DNA of 64,000 nt. Source: Actinomadura violacea (GTDB lineage: Bacteria; Actinomycetota; Actinomycetes; Streptosporangiales; Streptosporangiaceae). Of the stretch, positions 53,500 through 64,000 are shown piece by piece. The DNA is taken from contig NZ_JAGEPF010000009.1 of assembly GCF_017573465.1 (NCBI RefSeq), positions 62,001 to 126,000 on the forward strand, written 5' to 3'. The notes under the pieces are model-generated. The model worked only from the letters and a program-made list of their open reading frames with translations. It was not told the DNA's origin and did not search any database. Every line of letters begins with the position of its first letter. Positions within the stretch are counted from its first letter, which is position 1. The position numbers and the translations under genes are program-made.

Positions 53500-54354
53500 A
53501 TGGCACTGACTCTCGGGCTCTACGGGCTCAACCTGCACGCCTGCGCCGACCCGCGCGGCTCCTCCCGGATCGCCGCGCTGGCCGAGGAGCTCGGCTACGA
53601 CTCGCTGTGGGCCGGCGACCACGTCGTCCTGCCGAGCCCCCGCACCGGCGCCTCGCCGCTCGACCCGCGGGCGCCCTTCCTGGACGCGGTCGTCTCCCTC
53701 GCCCACCTCGCCGCGGCCACGCAACGGATCGCGCTCGGCACGGGCGTCATCGTCCTGCCGCAGCGCAACCCGCTGATCCTGGCCAAGCAGCTGGCGAGCG
53801 TGGACGTACTGAGCGGCGGGCGGCTGATCTTCGGCCTGGCGGCCGGCTACCTGGAGCCCGAACTGCGGGCCCTGGGCGTCCCGCCCGGCGAGCGCGGAAG
53901 CCGCACGGACGAGCACCTCGCCGCCATGCGGTCGCTCTGGTACGACGACGCGCCCGCCTTCCACGGCAGGCACGCCGACTTCACCGGCGTGGACGCGCAC
54001 CCGCGCCCCGTGCAGCGCCCCGTGCCGGTGGTCGTGGGCGGGCACGGGCCGGCGGCGCTGCGCCGCGCCGCCCGAGAGGCCGACGGGTGGTACGGCTGGA
54101 TGCTCGGCCGCCGCGCCGCCGCCGAGACGATCGCGCGGCTGAGGGCGGCCGAGCGGGAGGCGGGCCGCGATCGGCCCCTGCATGTGTCGGTCTCGCCGCC
54201 GCGCCCGCCGGACGCCGCGTCCGTCCAGGACTACGCGGAGACGGGCGTCGACCGGCTGATCGTCGTCCCGCCGATGGGCGTCCCGCTCGACGACCTCGAA
54301 CGGTTCGTCCGGGCCCACGCGCCCGCCGAGGTCGGCGCCGTACCGGCCAGGTGA
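53500..54354 (+). CDS. LLM-class F420-dependent oxidoreductase
   Basis: A 284-residue luciferase-like TIM-barrel enzyme: GYDSLWAGDHVVLP, RIALGTGVIVLPQRNPLI, LAKQLASVDVLSGGRLIFGL, VPVVVGGHGPAALRRAAREA, ADGWYGWMLGR. This is the F420-dependent subgroup common in Actinobacteria; substrate unknown. It is divergent from MarR and appears leaderless. A long hairpin follows its stop. Confidence 0.88.
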   Translation: MALTLGLYGLNLHACADPRGSSRIAALAEELGYDSLWAGDHVVLPSPRTGASPLDPRAPFLDAVVSLAHLAAATQRIALGTGVIVLPQRNPLILAKQLASVDVLSGGRLIFGLAAGYLEPELRALGVPPGERGSRTDEHLAAMRSLWYDDAPAFHGRHADFTGVDAHPRPVQRPVPVVVGGHGPAALRRAAREADGWYGWMLGRRAAAETIARLRAAEREAGRDRPLHVSVSPPRPPDAASVQDYAETGVDRLIVVPPMGVPLDDLERFVRAHAPAEVGAVPAR

Positions 54355-54360
54355 AAAGAG

Positions 54361-54407
54361 CGCGGCGCGCCGCGCCCCTGCGTGGCCTCAGGGGGCGGCG
54401 CGCCGCG
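54361..54407. terminator. Bidirectional hairpin between convergent genes
   Basis: Arms 54361-54380 and 54389-54407 pair almost perfectly (one bulged base) over ~19 bp with an 8-nt loop. It lies between the convergent F420-type oxidoreductase and TIM-barrel isomerase genes. Confidence 0.7.
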
Positions 54408-54415
54408 AGCCGGGG

Positions 54416-55420
54416 TCAGTCCGAGGAGAAGGCGGCGTCGAACGCGGCGGACGGCGGCTCCATCGCGTTCAGCGCGCGGACGAACTCCAGCGCCTCGGGG
54501 GCGCCCTGGAGGCGGTCCATGCCGGCGTCCTCCCACTCGATCGAGACCGGGCCGTCGTAGCCGATCGCGTTGAGGGCGCGGAACACGTCCTCCCAGGGAA
54601 CGTCGCCGCGGCCTGTGGAGATGAAGTCCCAGCCACGCCGCAGGTCCGCCCACGGCAGGTGCGACGAGAGCCGGCCGCGCCGCCCGTCGCCGGTGCGGAC
54701 CTTGGTGTCCTTGCAGTCGACGTGGTAGATCCGGTCGCGGAAGTCGAACAGGAACCCGACCGGGTCGAGCTCCTGCCAGACGAAGTGCGACGGGTCGAAG
54801 TTCAGCCCGAACGCGGGCCGGTGCCCGATCGCCTCCAGCGTCCGGACGGTCGTCCAGTAGTCGTAGGCGATCTCGCTCGGGTGGACCTCGTGCGCGAACC
54901 GGACGCCGGCCTCGTCGAACACGTCGAGGATCGGGTTCCAGCGGTCGGCGAAGTCGGCGTAGCCGCGCTCGACCATCGCGTCGGGGGTGGGCGGGAACAT
55001 CGCGACGGTGTGCCAGATCGACGACCCGGTGAACCCCACGACCGTGTCGACGCCGAGGCGGGCGGCGGCGCGGGCGGTGTCCTTGATCTCCTCGGCGGCG
55101 CGGCGGCGGACGCCCTCCGCCTCGCCGTCGCCCCAGATCCGCTCCGGCAGGATCGCCTGGTGGCGCTCGTCCGGGATGTCGCAGACGGCCTGCCCGACCA
55201 GGTGGTTGGAGATCGCGAACACCTTCAGGTCGTGCTTGGCGAGCGTCTCCAGCTTGCGCGGGACGTAGCCGTCGTCGGCCAGGGCCTTGTCGACCTCGAA
55301 GTGGTCGCCCCAGCAGGCGATCTCCAGGCCCTCGTAGCCCCAGCCGGACGCCAGCCGGCAGACCTCCTCGAACGGCAGGTCGGCCCACTGGCCGGTGAAC
55401 AGGGTGATCGGTCGCGCCAT
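54416..55420 (-). CDS. Sugar phosphate isomerase/epimerase (TIM barrel)
   Basis: A 334-residue xylose-isomerase-like protein: [72 protein letters not shown], and [11 protein letters not shown] with the expected metal Glu/Asp/His ligands. It is the last gene of a ROK/ABC/Gfo-Idh sugar operon; such enzymes epimerise or isomerise (keto-)sugars or inositol derivatives. Confidence 0.88.
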   Translation of the reverse strand: MARPITLFTGQWADLPFEEVCRLASGWGYEGLEIACWGDHFEVDKALADDGYVPRKLETLAKHDLKVFAISNHLVGQAVCDIPDERHQAILPERIWGDGEAEGVRRRAAEEIKDTARAAARLGVDTVVGFTGSSIWHTVAMFPPTPDAMVERGYADFADRWNPILDVFDEAGVRFAHEVHPSEIAYDYWTTVRTLEAIGHRPAFGLNFDPSHFVWQELDPVGFLFDFRDRIYHVDCKDTKVRTGDGRRGRLSSHLPWADLRRGWDFISTGRGDVPWEDVFRALNAIGYDGPVSIEWEDAGMDRLQGAPEALEFVRALNAMEPPSAAFDAAFSSD

Positions 55421-55421
55421 G

Positions 55422-56567
55422 TCAGCTCCCCTCGACGTCGGCCCAGCCGCCGGACGCGGCGCTCGCCGCGACCGCGTCCAGCACCCGCTGCACCCGCAGC
55501 CCGTCGGCGAACGACGGGCTCGGGTCGGTGCCGTCCGCGATCGCGGTGAGGAAGTCGGCCATCTGGTGGGTGAAGGTGTGCTCGTAGCCGAGCATGTGAC
55601 CGGGCGGCCACCACCGCCCGGCGTAGGTGTGGACGGGCTCGGTGACGACGATCCGCCGGAAGCCCGCCGTCTCCGGGTCCTCGGTCCCGTCGTAGAACGA
55701 CAGCTCGTTCATCGACTCCAGGTCGAACGACAGCGCGCCCGACGAGCCGCTGACCTCGATCCGCAGCGCGTTCTTGCGCCCGGTCGCCATCCGGGTCGCC
55801 TCGAACGAGGCGAGCGCGCCGCCGTCCGTGCGGCCGACGAACAGCGCCGCGTCGTCCACCGTGACCGCCGCCGTGCCGCCGCCCGGCACCGGGCGCTCCC
55901 GGACGAAGGTGTCCAGCACCGCCGACACCCCGGTGAGCGCGTGCCCGGTGATGAACTGCGCGGTGTCGATGATGTGCGCGCCGATGTCGCCGAGCGCGCC
56001 CGACCCGGCCCGGTCGCGGTCCAGCCGCCAGGTGAACGGCGCCTCCGGGTCCGTCAGCCAGTCCTGCAGGTACTGCGCGCGGACGTGCCGGACCGTCCCG
56101 ATGCGCCCGTCCGCCACGAGCTTGCGGGCCAGCGTCACCGCCGGGACGCGCCGGTAGTTGAACCCGACCATCGACCGGACGCCGTTCGCCCGCGCCCGCT
56201 CCGCCGCCGCCACCATCGCCTCCGCCTCGGCGGAGGAGTTCGCGAGCGGCTTCTCGCACAGCACGTGCTTGCCGGCGTCCAGCGCCGCGACGGCGATCTC
56301 GGCGTGCGCGTCGCCCGGCGTGCAGATGTCCACGATCTGCACGTCGTCGCGGCGCAGCAGCTGCTTCCAGTCGCCCTCCGACGACGCCCACCCGAGCGTG
56401 CCGGCGGCCGCGGCGGCGCGCCCGGCGTCGCGTCCGGCGAGAGCGGCCATCACCGGGGTCAGCGGCGGGCCGAAGAACGGCCCCACGGTGCGCCATGCCT
56501 GGGAATGGGCGCGCCCCATGAACGCGTGCCCGACCATCCCGACTCCGACGGTGGTCAATGTGCTCAC
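55422..56567 (-). CDS. Gfo/Idh/MocA-family oxidoreductase
   Basis: A 381-residue NAD(P)-dependent dehydrogenase: [18 protein letters not shown] (Rossmann), [40 protein letters not shown] (EKP), and [20 protein letters not shown] (catalytic Asp/His). Acts on a sugar or polyol. It is separated from the isomerase by a single base, so the two work together. Confidence 0.9.
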   Translation of the reverse strand: MSTLTTVGVGMVGHAFMGRAHSQAWRTVGPFFGPPLTPVMAALAGRDAGRAAAAAGTLGWASSEGDWKQLLRRDDVQIVDICTPGDAHAEIAVAALDAGKHVLCEKPLANSSAEAEAMVAAAERARANGVRSMVGFNYRRVPAVTLARKLVADGRIGTVRHVRAQYLQDWLTDPEAPFTWRLDRDRAGSGALGDIGAHIIDTAQFITGHALTGVSAVLDTFVRERPVPGGGTAAVTVDDAALFVGRTDGGALASFEATRMATGRKNALRIEVSGSSGALSFDLESMNELSFYDGTEDPETAGFRRIVVTEPVHTYAGRWWPPGHMLGYEHTFTHQMADFLTAIADGTDPSPSFADGLRVQRVLDAVAASAASGGWADVEGS

Positions 56568-56613
56568 CTCTCTGTGGTGCGGTCGCCCGGCGGCGCCGCG
56601 GCGCCGCGCGGGC

Positions 56614-57678
56614 TCAGGACTCGAAGCCGAGCGGCAGGTAGCGGTCCACGTTGTCCCGGGTGACGGTCTCGGACGCCAGCGTGAGCGACTGCGGCGGCTC
56701 CAGCTCCACCAGGTCCGCCATGCCCTTGCCCTGCGCCAGCAACCGGCCCAGCCGCACCGCGGACGCCGCCATCGTCGGCGGGTAGGTGACGGTCGCCTCC
56801 AGCACCCCGCCGCCCGACTTGATCTCCCGCATCGCGTTCGCCGACCCGGCGCCGCCGACCATGAAGAACTCCTTGCGGCCGGACTGCTTGATCGCGGCGA
56901 GCACGCCGATGCCCTGGTCGTCGTCGTGGTTCCACAGCGCGTCGATCTTCTTGTGCGCCTGCAGCAGGTTCGAGGCGACCTGGTTGCCGGTCTCCACGGT
57001 GAACTTCGCGTCCTGCTTGGCGGTGACGGAGTACCCGTAGGACTTCAGCGCGTCCGCGAACCCCTTGCTGCGGTCCTGCGTCAGCGGCAGCGTCGCGATC
57101 CCCTGGATCTCCACGATCACCGGGTTCGACACGCCCTTCGCCTTCAGCTTCTTGCCGATGTAGTGGCCGGCGGACACGCCCATGCCGTAGTTGTCGCCGC
57201 CGATCCACGTCCGGTACGACAGCTTGTCCGGGAACACCCGGTCCAGGTTGATCACCGGGATGCCGGCGTCCATCGCCTTGCGCGCGACCTGGTTCAGCTG
57301 CTCGCCGTCGTTCGGCAGCATCACCAGCACGTTCACCTTCTCCGAGATCAGCGACTCGACCGCGGAGATCTGCTGGTTGATGTCGTTGGTCGGCTGGACG
57401 GGCTTGAACGTCACGTCCTTGTACTTCTTCGCCTGCGCCTCGGCGTTCTTGGCGATCGCCGCCGTCCAGCCGTGGTCGGCGGCGGGCGCGGAGAACCCGA
57501 TCGTGACCTGCTTGCCGGGCTTGTCGTTGTCGCCGCCGAGCGCGCCGGTCTGCGCGGCCGGGGCCGGGTCGTCCTTCTCCTTGTTGCTGGTGCAGGCGGT
57601 CGCGAGGGCGCCGGCCGCGACGGCGGCGCCGCCGAACAGGACGCCTCTGCGGGTGGGGCGGGTGCTCTGGTCGCGCAT
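56614..57678 (-). CDS. Ribose/galactose-type ABC substrate-binding lipoprotein
   Basis: 354 residues. A twin-arginine/lipoprotein signal (TRRGVLFGGAAVAAGALATAC, Arg10-Arg11, Cys29) indicates Tat-exported lipoprotein. The mature part is a periplasmic-binding-protein type 1 fold: VTIGFSAPAADHGWTAAIAK, NDINQQISAVESLISEKVNV, IPVINLDRVFP, ALWNHDDDQGIGVLAAIK. It delivers a pentose/hexose-type sugar to the permease encoded 100 bp upstream. Confidence 0.9.
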   Translation of the reverse strand: MRDQSTRPTRRGVLFGGAAVAAGALATACTSNKEKDDPAPAAQTGALGGDNDKPGKQVTIGFSAPAADHGWTAAIAKNAEAQAKKYKDVTFKPVQPTNDINQQISAVESLISEKVNVLVMLPNDGEQLNQVARKAMDAGIPVINLDRVFPDKLSYRTWIGGDNYGMGVSAGHYIGKKLKAKGVSNPVIVEIQGIATLPLTQDRSKGFADALKSYGYSVTAKQDAKFTVETGNQVASNLLQAHKKIDALWNHDDDQGIGVLAAIKQSGRKEFFMVGGAGSANAMREIKSGGGVLEATVTYPPTMAASAVRLGRLLAQGKGMADLVELEPPQSLTLASETVTRDNVDRYLPLGFES

Positions 57679-57779
57679 GACGTGCTCCTGGATCTCCGGG
57701 GGTGGGGGCGGGGGGCGCGCGGCGGGACGGGGCCGATCGGCTCGAGGGGGGACGACCCCCCGGCCCGACTCCGTCGGGA

Positions 57780-58804
57780 TCAGGTGGGCGAGCGCAGGCC
57801 GCGGCGCTGCAGCAGCACCGCGATCCCGATGATCACGCCCTTGGCGATGAGCTGGTCGCTGGTCTGCAGGCCGTTCAGGATGAACAGGTTCGTGATGACG
57901 GTGAACACCAGCACGCCGAGGATCGACCCGGCGACGGTGCCGCGCCCGCCGGTCAGCAGCGTCCCGCCGATGATCACGGCAGCGATCGCGTCCAGCTCGT
58001 ACAGGTCGCCGTGGGTGCTGGACCCGGTGGTGGTGCGGGCCATGATGATGATCGCGGCGACGCCGCAGCAGAACCCCGACAGCGCGTACAGCAGCAGGGT
58101 GTGCCGCCGGACGTCGATGCCGGCGAGCCGCGCCGCCTCAGGGTTGCCGCCGACCGCGAACGTGCGGCGGCCGAACGTGGTGCGGTTCAGCAGCACCCAG
58201 CCGGCGACGGCGACGGCCGCGAAGATGTAGACGACCAAGGGCAGCCCGAGCACCTTCGTGGTGGACAGCGACTCGATCGCGTCGTTCTCCGGCCTGATCA
58301 GCTGCGTCTTGCGGTCCGACATCCGCTGCGCCAGCCCCCGCGCCGACACCAGCATCGCCAGCGTCGCGATGAACGGGACCATCCGGCCGTAGGAGATCAG
58401 CAGGCCGCTGACGACGCCCGCGCCCGTCCCGACGAGGACCGCGCACAGCGCCATCACCGCAGGGCCGTACGACTGCGTCGCGACGGTCGTCGCCCACACC
58501 GACGCCAGCGCCATCACCGACCCGACCGACAGGTCGATCCCGCCGCCGATGATCACGAACGTCTGGCCGACGGTGATCACCCCGATGGTGGCGGCCAGCG
58601 CCAGGATGCCGACGAGGTTGCCGGAGGTCAGGAAGTTGTCCGGCTCGGTGACGACGCCGACCACCGCCAGCAGCGCCAGCGCGGCGACCAGCCCGAGATG
58701 CCGGAACTCCCCGCCCCCGCGCCCCGCCCCGTCCCGCGCGAACGGCCGGAACGGTCTCCTGTCCCGCTTCGCCGGGGCGCCCCGCACCCCCGCCTCCGTC
58801 TCGG

Positions 58805-58808
<4 letters not shown>
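57780..58808 (-). CDS. Ribose-type ABC transporter permease
   Basis: A 342-residue polytopic membrane protein (8-10 helices) of the RbsC family: TIGVITVGQTFVIIGGGIDL, SVGSVMALASVWATTVATQS, GGNPEAARLAGIDVRRHTLL, IIIMARTTTGSSTHGDLYEL, AVIIGGTLLTGGRGTVAGSI. It overlaps the ATP-binding gene by 4 bp (58805-58808). Confidence 0.92.
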
Positions 58809-60328
<1,520 letters not shown>

Positions 60329-60388
60329 CGGGCCTCCTCGGGGGTCAGGAGGGACGCGGGTAGGGCGGGGACGGGGGTGGAGCGCGGG

Positions 60389-61594
60389 TCAGGCGGGGCG
60401 CGGGTCGGGCGGCGGCGAGAAGACGTGGTCGCTGATCAGCCGGGCGCCGCCCACCACGCCGGCGGCGCCGGCCAGCTCGGACAGCACGATCGGCAGGTTG
60501 CCGGTCGCGAGCGGCGCCGACCGGCGGTAGACGACGCTGCGGATCTCGGCGAGCAGGGTGTGGCCGAGCCCGGCGACGCCGCCGGCGATGATCACCAGGC
60601 CCGGGTTGAAGAAGCTGACCAGCCCGGCGAGGACCTGCCCGACGTGCCGGCCGCCCTCCCGGATGATCCGCACCGACGCCGGGTCGCCGCCCGCCGCGGC
60701 CTGCGCGACGTGCTCGCCCGACAGCGACCCGTGCGCCTCCAGCAGGGCGGCGAGCTGCGGCGACTCCCCCGAGCGCGCCGCCGCCTCCGCGTCCCGCGCG
60801 AGCGCCGCGCCGCCGAAGTAGGCCTCCAGGCAGCCGGCGTTGCCGCACGCGCACATGGGCCCGTCGTCGTCGATCCGGATGTGCCCGATGTCGCCCGCGC
60901 TGCCGGACACGCCGCGGTAGATCGCGCTGTCCACGACGATGCCGCAGCCGATGCCGGTGCCGATCTTCACGAGCAGGAAGTCGTCCACCGAGCGGGCGAG
61001 GCCGGCGTGCAGCTCGCCGAGCGCCATCAGGTTCACGTCGTTGTCCACCAGGACGGGGCAGCCCAGCTCGGCGCCGATCGCGTCGCGCACCGGGAACCGG
61101 TCCCAGCCCGGCATGATCGGCGGGACGACCGGCATCCCGTCCCGGAAGCTCACCGGGCCGGGGACGCCGATGCCCGCGCCGTGCACCCGGGTGATCAGGC
61201 CCTCGTCGCGCAGCTTGCCGAGCAGGTCCAGTGCCCGGTCGAGCACCGCGGTGGCGCCCTGCCGGACGTCGCACGCCTCGCTGACGTGGCCGAGCACCTC
61301 CAGCGTCCCGTCGGTCACCGCGACGTCGACGGAGGTCGCGCCGATGTCGAACGCGACGAACCGCAGGCTCGGCGACAGCCGGACGATCCCGGACCGCCGC
61401 CCGCCGCGCGACGCGGCGAGCCCGGCGCCCTCGACCAGCCCGAGCTCGACCAGCCGGTCCAGCTCGACGGCCAGCTTCGAGCGCGAGAGCCGGACGACGT
61501 CGCCCAGCTCGGCGCGCGAGCGCGGGCCCTCGTCGCGCAGCAGCCGCAGCAGGCGTGCCTGATGCACGTTCTGCGGACGAGCCGGCATGCGCAT
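60389..61594 (-). CDS. ROK-family regulator (repressor with kinase-like domain)
   Basis: 401 residues. N-terminal winged HTH (RLLRDEGPRSRAELGDVVRL, SRSKLAVELDRLVELGLVEG), then a ROK domain (AFDIGATSVDVAV, VLVDNDVNLMALGELHAG, KIGTGIGCGIVVD) with the zinc-site signature CACGNAGCLEAYFGG. It probably represses the downstream ABC/sugar operon until the sugar binds. Start ATG 61594 (GTG 61597 possible). It is 60 bp upstream of the ATP-binding gene, so it may be cotranscribed. Confidence 0.9.
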   Translation of the reverse strand: MRMPARPQNVHQARLLRLLRDEGPRSRAELGDVVRLSRSKLAVELDRLVELGLVEGAGLAASRGGRRSGIVRLSPSLRFVAFDIGATSVDVAVTDGTLEVLGHVSEACDVRQGATAVLDRALDLLGKLRDEGLITRVHGAGIGVPGPVSFRDGMPVVPPIMPGWDRFPVRDAIGAELGCPVLVDNDVNLMALGELHAGLARSVDDFLLVKIGTGIGCGIVVDSAIYRGVSGSAGDIGHIRIDDDGPMCACGNAGCLEAYFGGAALARDAEAAARSGESPQLAALLEAHGSLSGEHVAQAAAGGDPASVRIIREGGRHVGQVLAGLVSFFNPGLVIIAGGVAGLGHTLLAEIRSVVYRRSAPLATGNLPIVLSELAGAAGVVGGARLISDHVFSPPPDPRPA

Positions 61595-61702
61595 CACGCC
61601 GTCCTCTCGGGTTCCGTTCGGCGGCCGGGGGCGGTGTGGCCCCGGTCTCATGCGGAGACCGTAACCGGCTTTCGCCGCGTTGAGAAGATCTTTCCCCTAA
61701 CT

Positions 61703-61715
61703 CTTTCGAACTTTC
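61703..61715. promoter_or_regulatory. Possible ROK operator
   Basis: CTTTCGAACTTTC is a near-palindrome ~110 bp upstream of the ROK gene. On the minus strand this region reads GAAAGTTCGAAAGAGTT, with further GAAAG half-sites spaced ~10 bp, as in ROK/XylR-type operators. Confidence 0.35.
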
Positions 61716-61743
61716 TCCACTCGCAGGACAAAGTCGCGGACGC

Positions 61744-61782
61744 GAAAAAGCCCCGGACCGGAACGAGACCGGGTCCGGGGCT
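61744..61782 (-). terminator. Rho-independent terminator of the cvn operon
   Basis: On the minus strand an 11-bp stem (AGCCCCGGACC / GGTCCGGGGCT, 12-nt loop) is followed directly by a TTTTT run. It lies 11 bp past the cvnD stop. Confidence 0.85.
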
Positions 61783-61793
61783 CTCCCGCTCGA

Positions 61794-62402
61794 TCAGTAC
61801 GTGACGGCCTGCCGGGAACCGCTCATCGTCCGCATGATGTGCTCGACGAGCGTGATCAGCACCCGCTTGGCGTCCTCGCGGTCGCGCACGTCGCAGTCGA
61901 TCACCGGGATCTCCGGCGACAGGTCGAGCGCGTCGCGCACCTGGTCGTGGGTGTGCCGCCCGGCCCCGTCGAACCGGTTGACGCCGATGATGAACGGCAC
62001 GCCGCGCCGCTCGAAGTAGTCCACCGACGCGAAGCAGTCGGCCAGCCGCCGGGTGTCGACCAGCACCACCGCGCCGAGCGCGCCCTTGGCCAGCTCGTCC
62101 CACATGAACCAGAACCGGTCCTGGCCCGGGGTGCCGAACACGAACAGCACCAGGCCGTTCGGCAGCGTGATCCGCCCGAAGTCCATCGCCACGGTCGTCG
62201 TCGTCTTGGACGCGACGGCCGTGGTGTCATCGATGCCGATGCTCTTCTCGGTCAGCGCCTCCTCGGTGCGCAGCGGTCGGATCTCGCTGACCGCGCTCAC
62301 CAGGGTGGTCTTGCCGACGCCGAAGCCGCCGGCCACGAGGATCTTGACGGTCAGCGCGGAATCGCCCGCCTGGGCGGCCGCGTCAGAGCGCACGGATTCC
62401 AT
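61794..62402 (-). CDS. cvnD: CvnD small GTPase
   Basis: A 202-residue conservon GTPase: VAGGFGVGKTTLVSAVSEI (P-loop), FVFGTPGQDRFWFMWDELAK (G3), VVLVDTRRLADCF, and a G4-like GVNRFD. The last gene of a conservon. It overlaps cvnC by 20 bp. In Streptomyces the CvnA-D complexes resemble eukaryotic G-protein signalling and regulate development/antibiotics. Confidence 0.93.
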   Translation of the reverse strand: MESVRSDAAAQAGDSALTVKILVAGGFGVGKTTLVSAVSEIRPLRTEEALTEKSIGIDDTTAVASKTTTTVAMDFGRITLPNGLVLFVFGTPGQDRFWFMWDELAKGALGAVVLVDTRRLADCFASVDYFERRGVPFIIGVNRFDGAGRHTHDQVRDALDLSPEIPVIDCDVRDREDAKRVLITLVEHIMRTMSGSRQAVTY

Positions 62403-62892
62403 CGATCACTTCCTTGAGTACGCGCTCGCTCGGGAACTGCGCCACCGGCGCGGGGCGCCGGACCTGAATCAGCGAACGGTCGAGCAGGTCGCCGAGCAGG
62501 ACGCGGACGACCCCGAGGGGAAGTTCCAGATCCGACGCTATCTCGACAACCGACAACGGGGTGCGGCAAAGCTCCAGGATCATGTCATGTTCCGGCTCCG
62601 GCGACCACGGAGACGCCGGAATCGCCGGAGATGCGGCGGTCTCGTCCGGTGCGTCGAGGGCCTCGATCAGCGCGACGAGGTCGAACTCGACGCCCTCGTA
62701 GTGGGTGCGGCCGCCGGTGAGCGCGTAAGGGCGCACGACGGGCCCGGCGGCGTCGTCGAACCACGCCGTGCCGCCCGTCCCGCCCGCCGTACCGCCGCCC
62801 GCCGTACCGCCGCCCGCCGTACCGCCGCCCGTCGCGCCGACGGCCGGGTGCCGGTGCGGCCACTCGGGCTCGGAACCCTCGGTGCCGTCCAC
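62383..62892 (-). CDS. cvnC: CvnC (DUF742)
   Basis: A 169-residue protein: VVRPYALTGGRTHYEGVEFD, then a winged-helix-like DUF742 domain (LCRTPLSVVEIASDLELPLG, VVRVLLGDLLDRSLIQVRRP). The N-terminal part contains a GGGTA repeat array encoded by a 15-bp tandem repeat. GTG 62892. The gene lies between cvnB and cvnD. Confidence 0.92.
   Translation of the reverse strand: MDGTEGSEPEWPHRHPAVGATGGGTAGGGTAGGGTAGGTGGTAWFDDAAGPVVRPYALTGGRTHYEGVEFDLVALIEALDAPDETAASPAIPASPWSPEPEHDMILELCRTPLSVVEIASDLELPLGVVRVLLGDLLDRSLIQVRRPAPVAQFPSERVLKEVIDGIRAL
62786..62830. repeat. Three 15-bp tandem repeats in cvnC
   Basis: Unit GCCGTACCGCCGCCC repeated three times (62786-62800, 62801-62815, 62816-62830); it encodes GGGTA repeats, probably a variable linker. 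Confidence 0.8.
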
Positions 62893-62893
62893 C

Positions 62894-63337
62894 TCACACG
62901 CCGCCCTCGGCGGCGGCCGTCCGCGGGTTGGCCGACAGGTGCTGGCCGACCCGGGTGACGAGCATCGCCATCTCGTAGGCGATCATGCCGAGGTCGGCGT
63001 CGGCGTCGGCGAGCACCGCCAGGCACGCGCCGCGTCCGGCGGCGGTCACGAACAGGAACGCCGACTCCATCTCCACGATGGTCTGCCGGACCGGGCCGCC
63101 GCCGAACGACTCGCCCGCGCCGCGGGCCAGGCTCTGGAAGCTGGCGGCGACCGCGGCGAGGTGGTCGGAGGCCTCCTGGCCGAGGCCGCGGGAGGCCGCC
63201 ATGCGCAGGCCGTCGCTCGACAGGACCACCGCGTTCTGCACCTGGGCGACGCGCTGGACCAGGCTGTCCAGCAGCCAGTTCAGCTCGCCGCCGGCACCGC
63301 CCGCGGCGTCCGCGCCGGAGTGCTGGGCTTCTGTCAT
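62894..63337 (-). CDS. cvnB: CvnB (roadblock/LC7)
   Basis: A 147-residue roadblock/LC7-domain protein: ELNWLLDSLVQRVAQVQNAV, VLSSDGLRMAASRGL, and ADLGMIAYEMAMLVTRVGQH. It probably acts with CvnA and the CvnD GTPase. ATG 63337 overlaps the upstream gene stop. Confidence 0.92.
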   Translation of the reverse strand: MTEAQHSGADAAGGAGGELNWLLDSLVQRVAQVQNAVVLSSDGLRMAASRGLGQEASDHLAAVAASFQSLARGAGESFGGGPVRQTIVEMESAFLFVTAAGRGACLAVLADADADLGMIAYEMAMLVTRVGQHLSANPRTAAAEGGV

Positions 63338-64000
63338 GGGGCGTCGTCCTCCTGGTCACCTCGGTTGGGGTGGTCGTCACGGCCGGGCGGGGCCTGCCGC
63401 GGCGGGGCCTCCGCCTCGGCTTCGGCCGCGTCCCGCCTGCCGCGCTGCCAGCCCTGCTGCATGGCCGACATCATCGACCGCATGGTCTCGGGCGAGCGGG
63501 CCGGGTCCGGAACGTCCGGTGGAGCGGTCCCGGCGCCGGGCGCGGCGTCCCCCGGCCCGGCGGGCGCGTCCGCGTCCCCGGGGCCGGCCGGCTCCGCGTC
63601 GGCGGGGCCGGGCGCCGCGAGCGGCAGCGACGGCTCGGGTGCCGCCGGCTCCGGCGCCGACGGCTCGGAAGGGGTCGCGGCGGATGGGGGCGCCTGGCCT
63701 CGTGCCGCCAGGTGCGCGTCCACACGCTCCTTCAGCTGCGGCGCGAGATGCGTCTGGCGTCGGCGCTTCGGAAGCTCGCCCTCCTTCAGCGGCCGCGCGG
63801 GCTCCGCGTCGGACGCGGGCGGGGGCTCCGGCGCGGGCGCCGGCTCCTGCGCGGCGCGCGGCCCGTCGGCGCGGCGCGAACGCCTGCGCTCCGGCAGCGG
63901 CGTCAGCCCGGGCGCCTGCTCGGGCCGTCCGGACTCCATCCGCACCGGCTCGGGCCGCACCGGCTCGGGCTGCTCGGTTTCGGGCTGTGCGGGCTGCGCG
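63334..64000 (-). CDS. cvnA: CvnA sensor histidine-kinase-like protein (3' part only)
   Basis: The gene extends past the right edge. The visible ~220 residues are the C-terminal tail: Arg-rich (ERRRSRRADGPRAAQ), KEGELPKRRRQTHLAPQLKE, a long Pro/Ala-rich linker, and RSPETMRSMMSAMQQGWQRG, the typical end of CvnA kinases. The kinase domain itself is not visible. It couples to cvnB by an ATGA overlap. Confidence 0.85.
   Translation of the reverse strand, partial: AQPAQPETEQPEPVRPEPVRMESGRPEQAPGLTPLPERRRSRRADGPRAAQEPAPAPEPPPASDAEPARPLKEGELPKRRRQTHLAPQLKERVDAHLAARGQAPPSAATPSEPSAPEPAAPEPSLPLAAPGPADAEPAGPGDADAPAGPGDAAPGAGTAPPDVPDPARSPETMRSMMSAMQQGWQRGRRDAAEAEAEAPPRQAPPGRDDHPNRGDQEDDAP

Overview
The window is very GC-rich (about 73% by eye), with GTG/TTG starts, many 4-bp ATGA/GTGA gene overlaps, a cvn conservon, PucR, DUF397, DUF1707, F420-type oxidoreductase and KstR-type sterol genes. 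This points to a chromosomal segment of a filamentous actinomycete, most like Thermomonosporaceae (Actinomadura and relatives). No rRNA, tRNA, CRISPR, insertion sequence or prophage was seen.

Layout. (1) 1-2.3 kb: the sterol side-chain acyl-CoA dehydrogenase pair FadE28/FadE29 (ChsE1/ChsE2; FadE29 runs off the left edge), divergent from a TetR repressor that reads as KstR, with a KstR-type box between them. (2) 2.7-21.2 kb: a purine-to-glycerate catabolic block, all on the minus strand and nearly gapless. It holds a xanthine-dehydrogenase-type molybdoenzyme, an aminohydrolase, urate oxidase, HIU hydrolase, OHCU decarboxylase, a purine permease, XdhC, allantoinase and allantoicase, then hydroxypyruvate isomerase, tartronate-semialdehyde reductase, glyoxylate carboligase and glycerate kinase. 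A divergent pucR regulator sits at its head. (3) 21.1-24.6 kb: DUF4037, NIPSNAP, a catalytically dead-looking alpha/beta hydrolase, and an HTH-ClpN protein under two perfect palindromes. (4) 24.7-30.0 kb: a translationally coupled five-gene operon (KAS III/OleA-like, glycosyltransferase, P450, adenylating ligase/OleC-like, extended SDR/OleD-like) that resembles beta-lactone/olefin biosynthesis. (5) 30.7-37.8 kb: CYP125, FadA5, an MBL hydrolase and two tandem P450s, with KstR boxes and a second recurring palindrome. (6) 37.8-42.5 kb: GT4 / methyltransferase / alpha-toroid genes, another methyltransferase and a KstR-boxed 3Fe-4S ferredoxin. (7) 42.5-54.4 kb: a secreted nuclease-fold protein lacking its catalytic residues, small membrane and Cys-rich proteins, a large Asp-box propeller protein, DUF1707, Uma2, an oxidoreductase, a ribosomal-protection GTPase with an upstream ORF, a cupin, MarR and an F420-type oxidoreductase. 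(8) 54.4-61.6 kb: a sugar operon (ROK regulator, ribose-type ABC transporter, Gfo/Idh/MocA dehydrogenase, TIM-barrel isomerase). (9) 61.8-64 kb: cvnD-cvnC-cvnB and the 3' end of cvnA.

How the parts fit. The sterol genes are split into at least three groups (1-1.5 kb, 30.7-37.8 kb, 42.1-42.5 kb) that share KstR-like operators. The ferredoxin is a plausible electron donor for CYP125 and the neighbouring P450s. The purine block takes purines through urate and allantoin to glyoxylate and glycerate, but no ureidoglycolate lyase is visible. The parts I consider most likely to be undescribed are the OleACD-like/P450/glycosyltransferase operon, the second palindrome beside the KstR boxes, the HTH-ClpN protein with twin operators, a 26-residue metallothionein-like gene behind a palindrome, and a glyoxylate carboligase with Glu at position 51.
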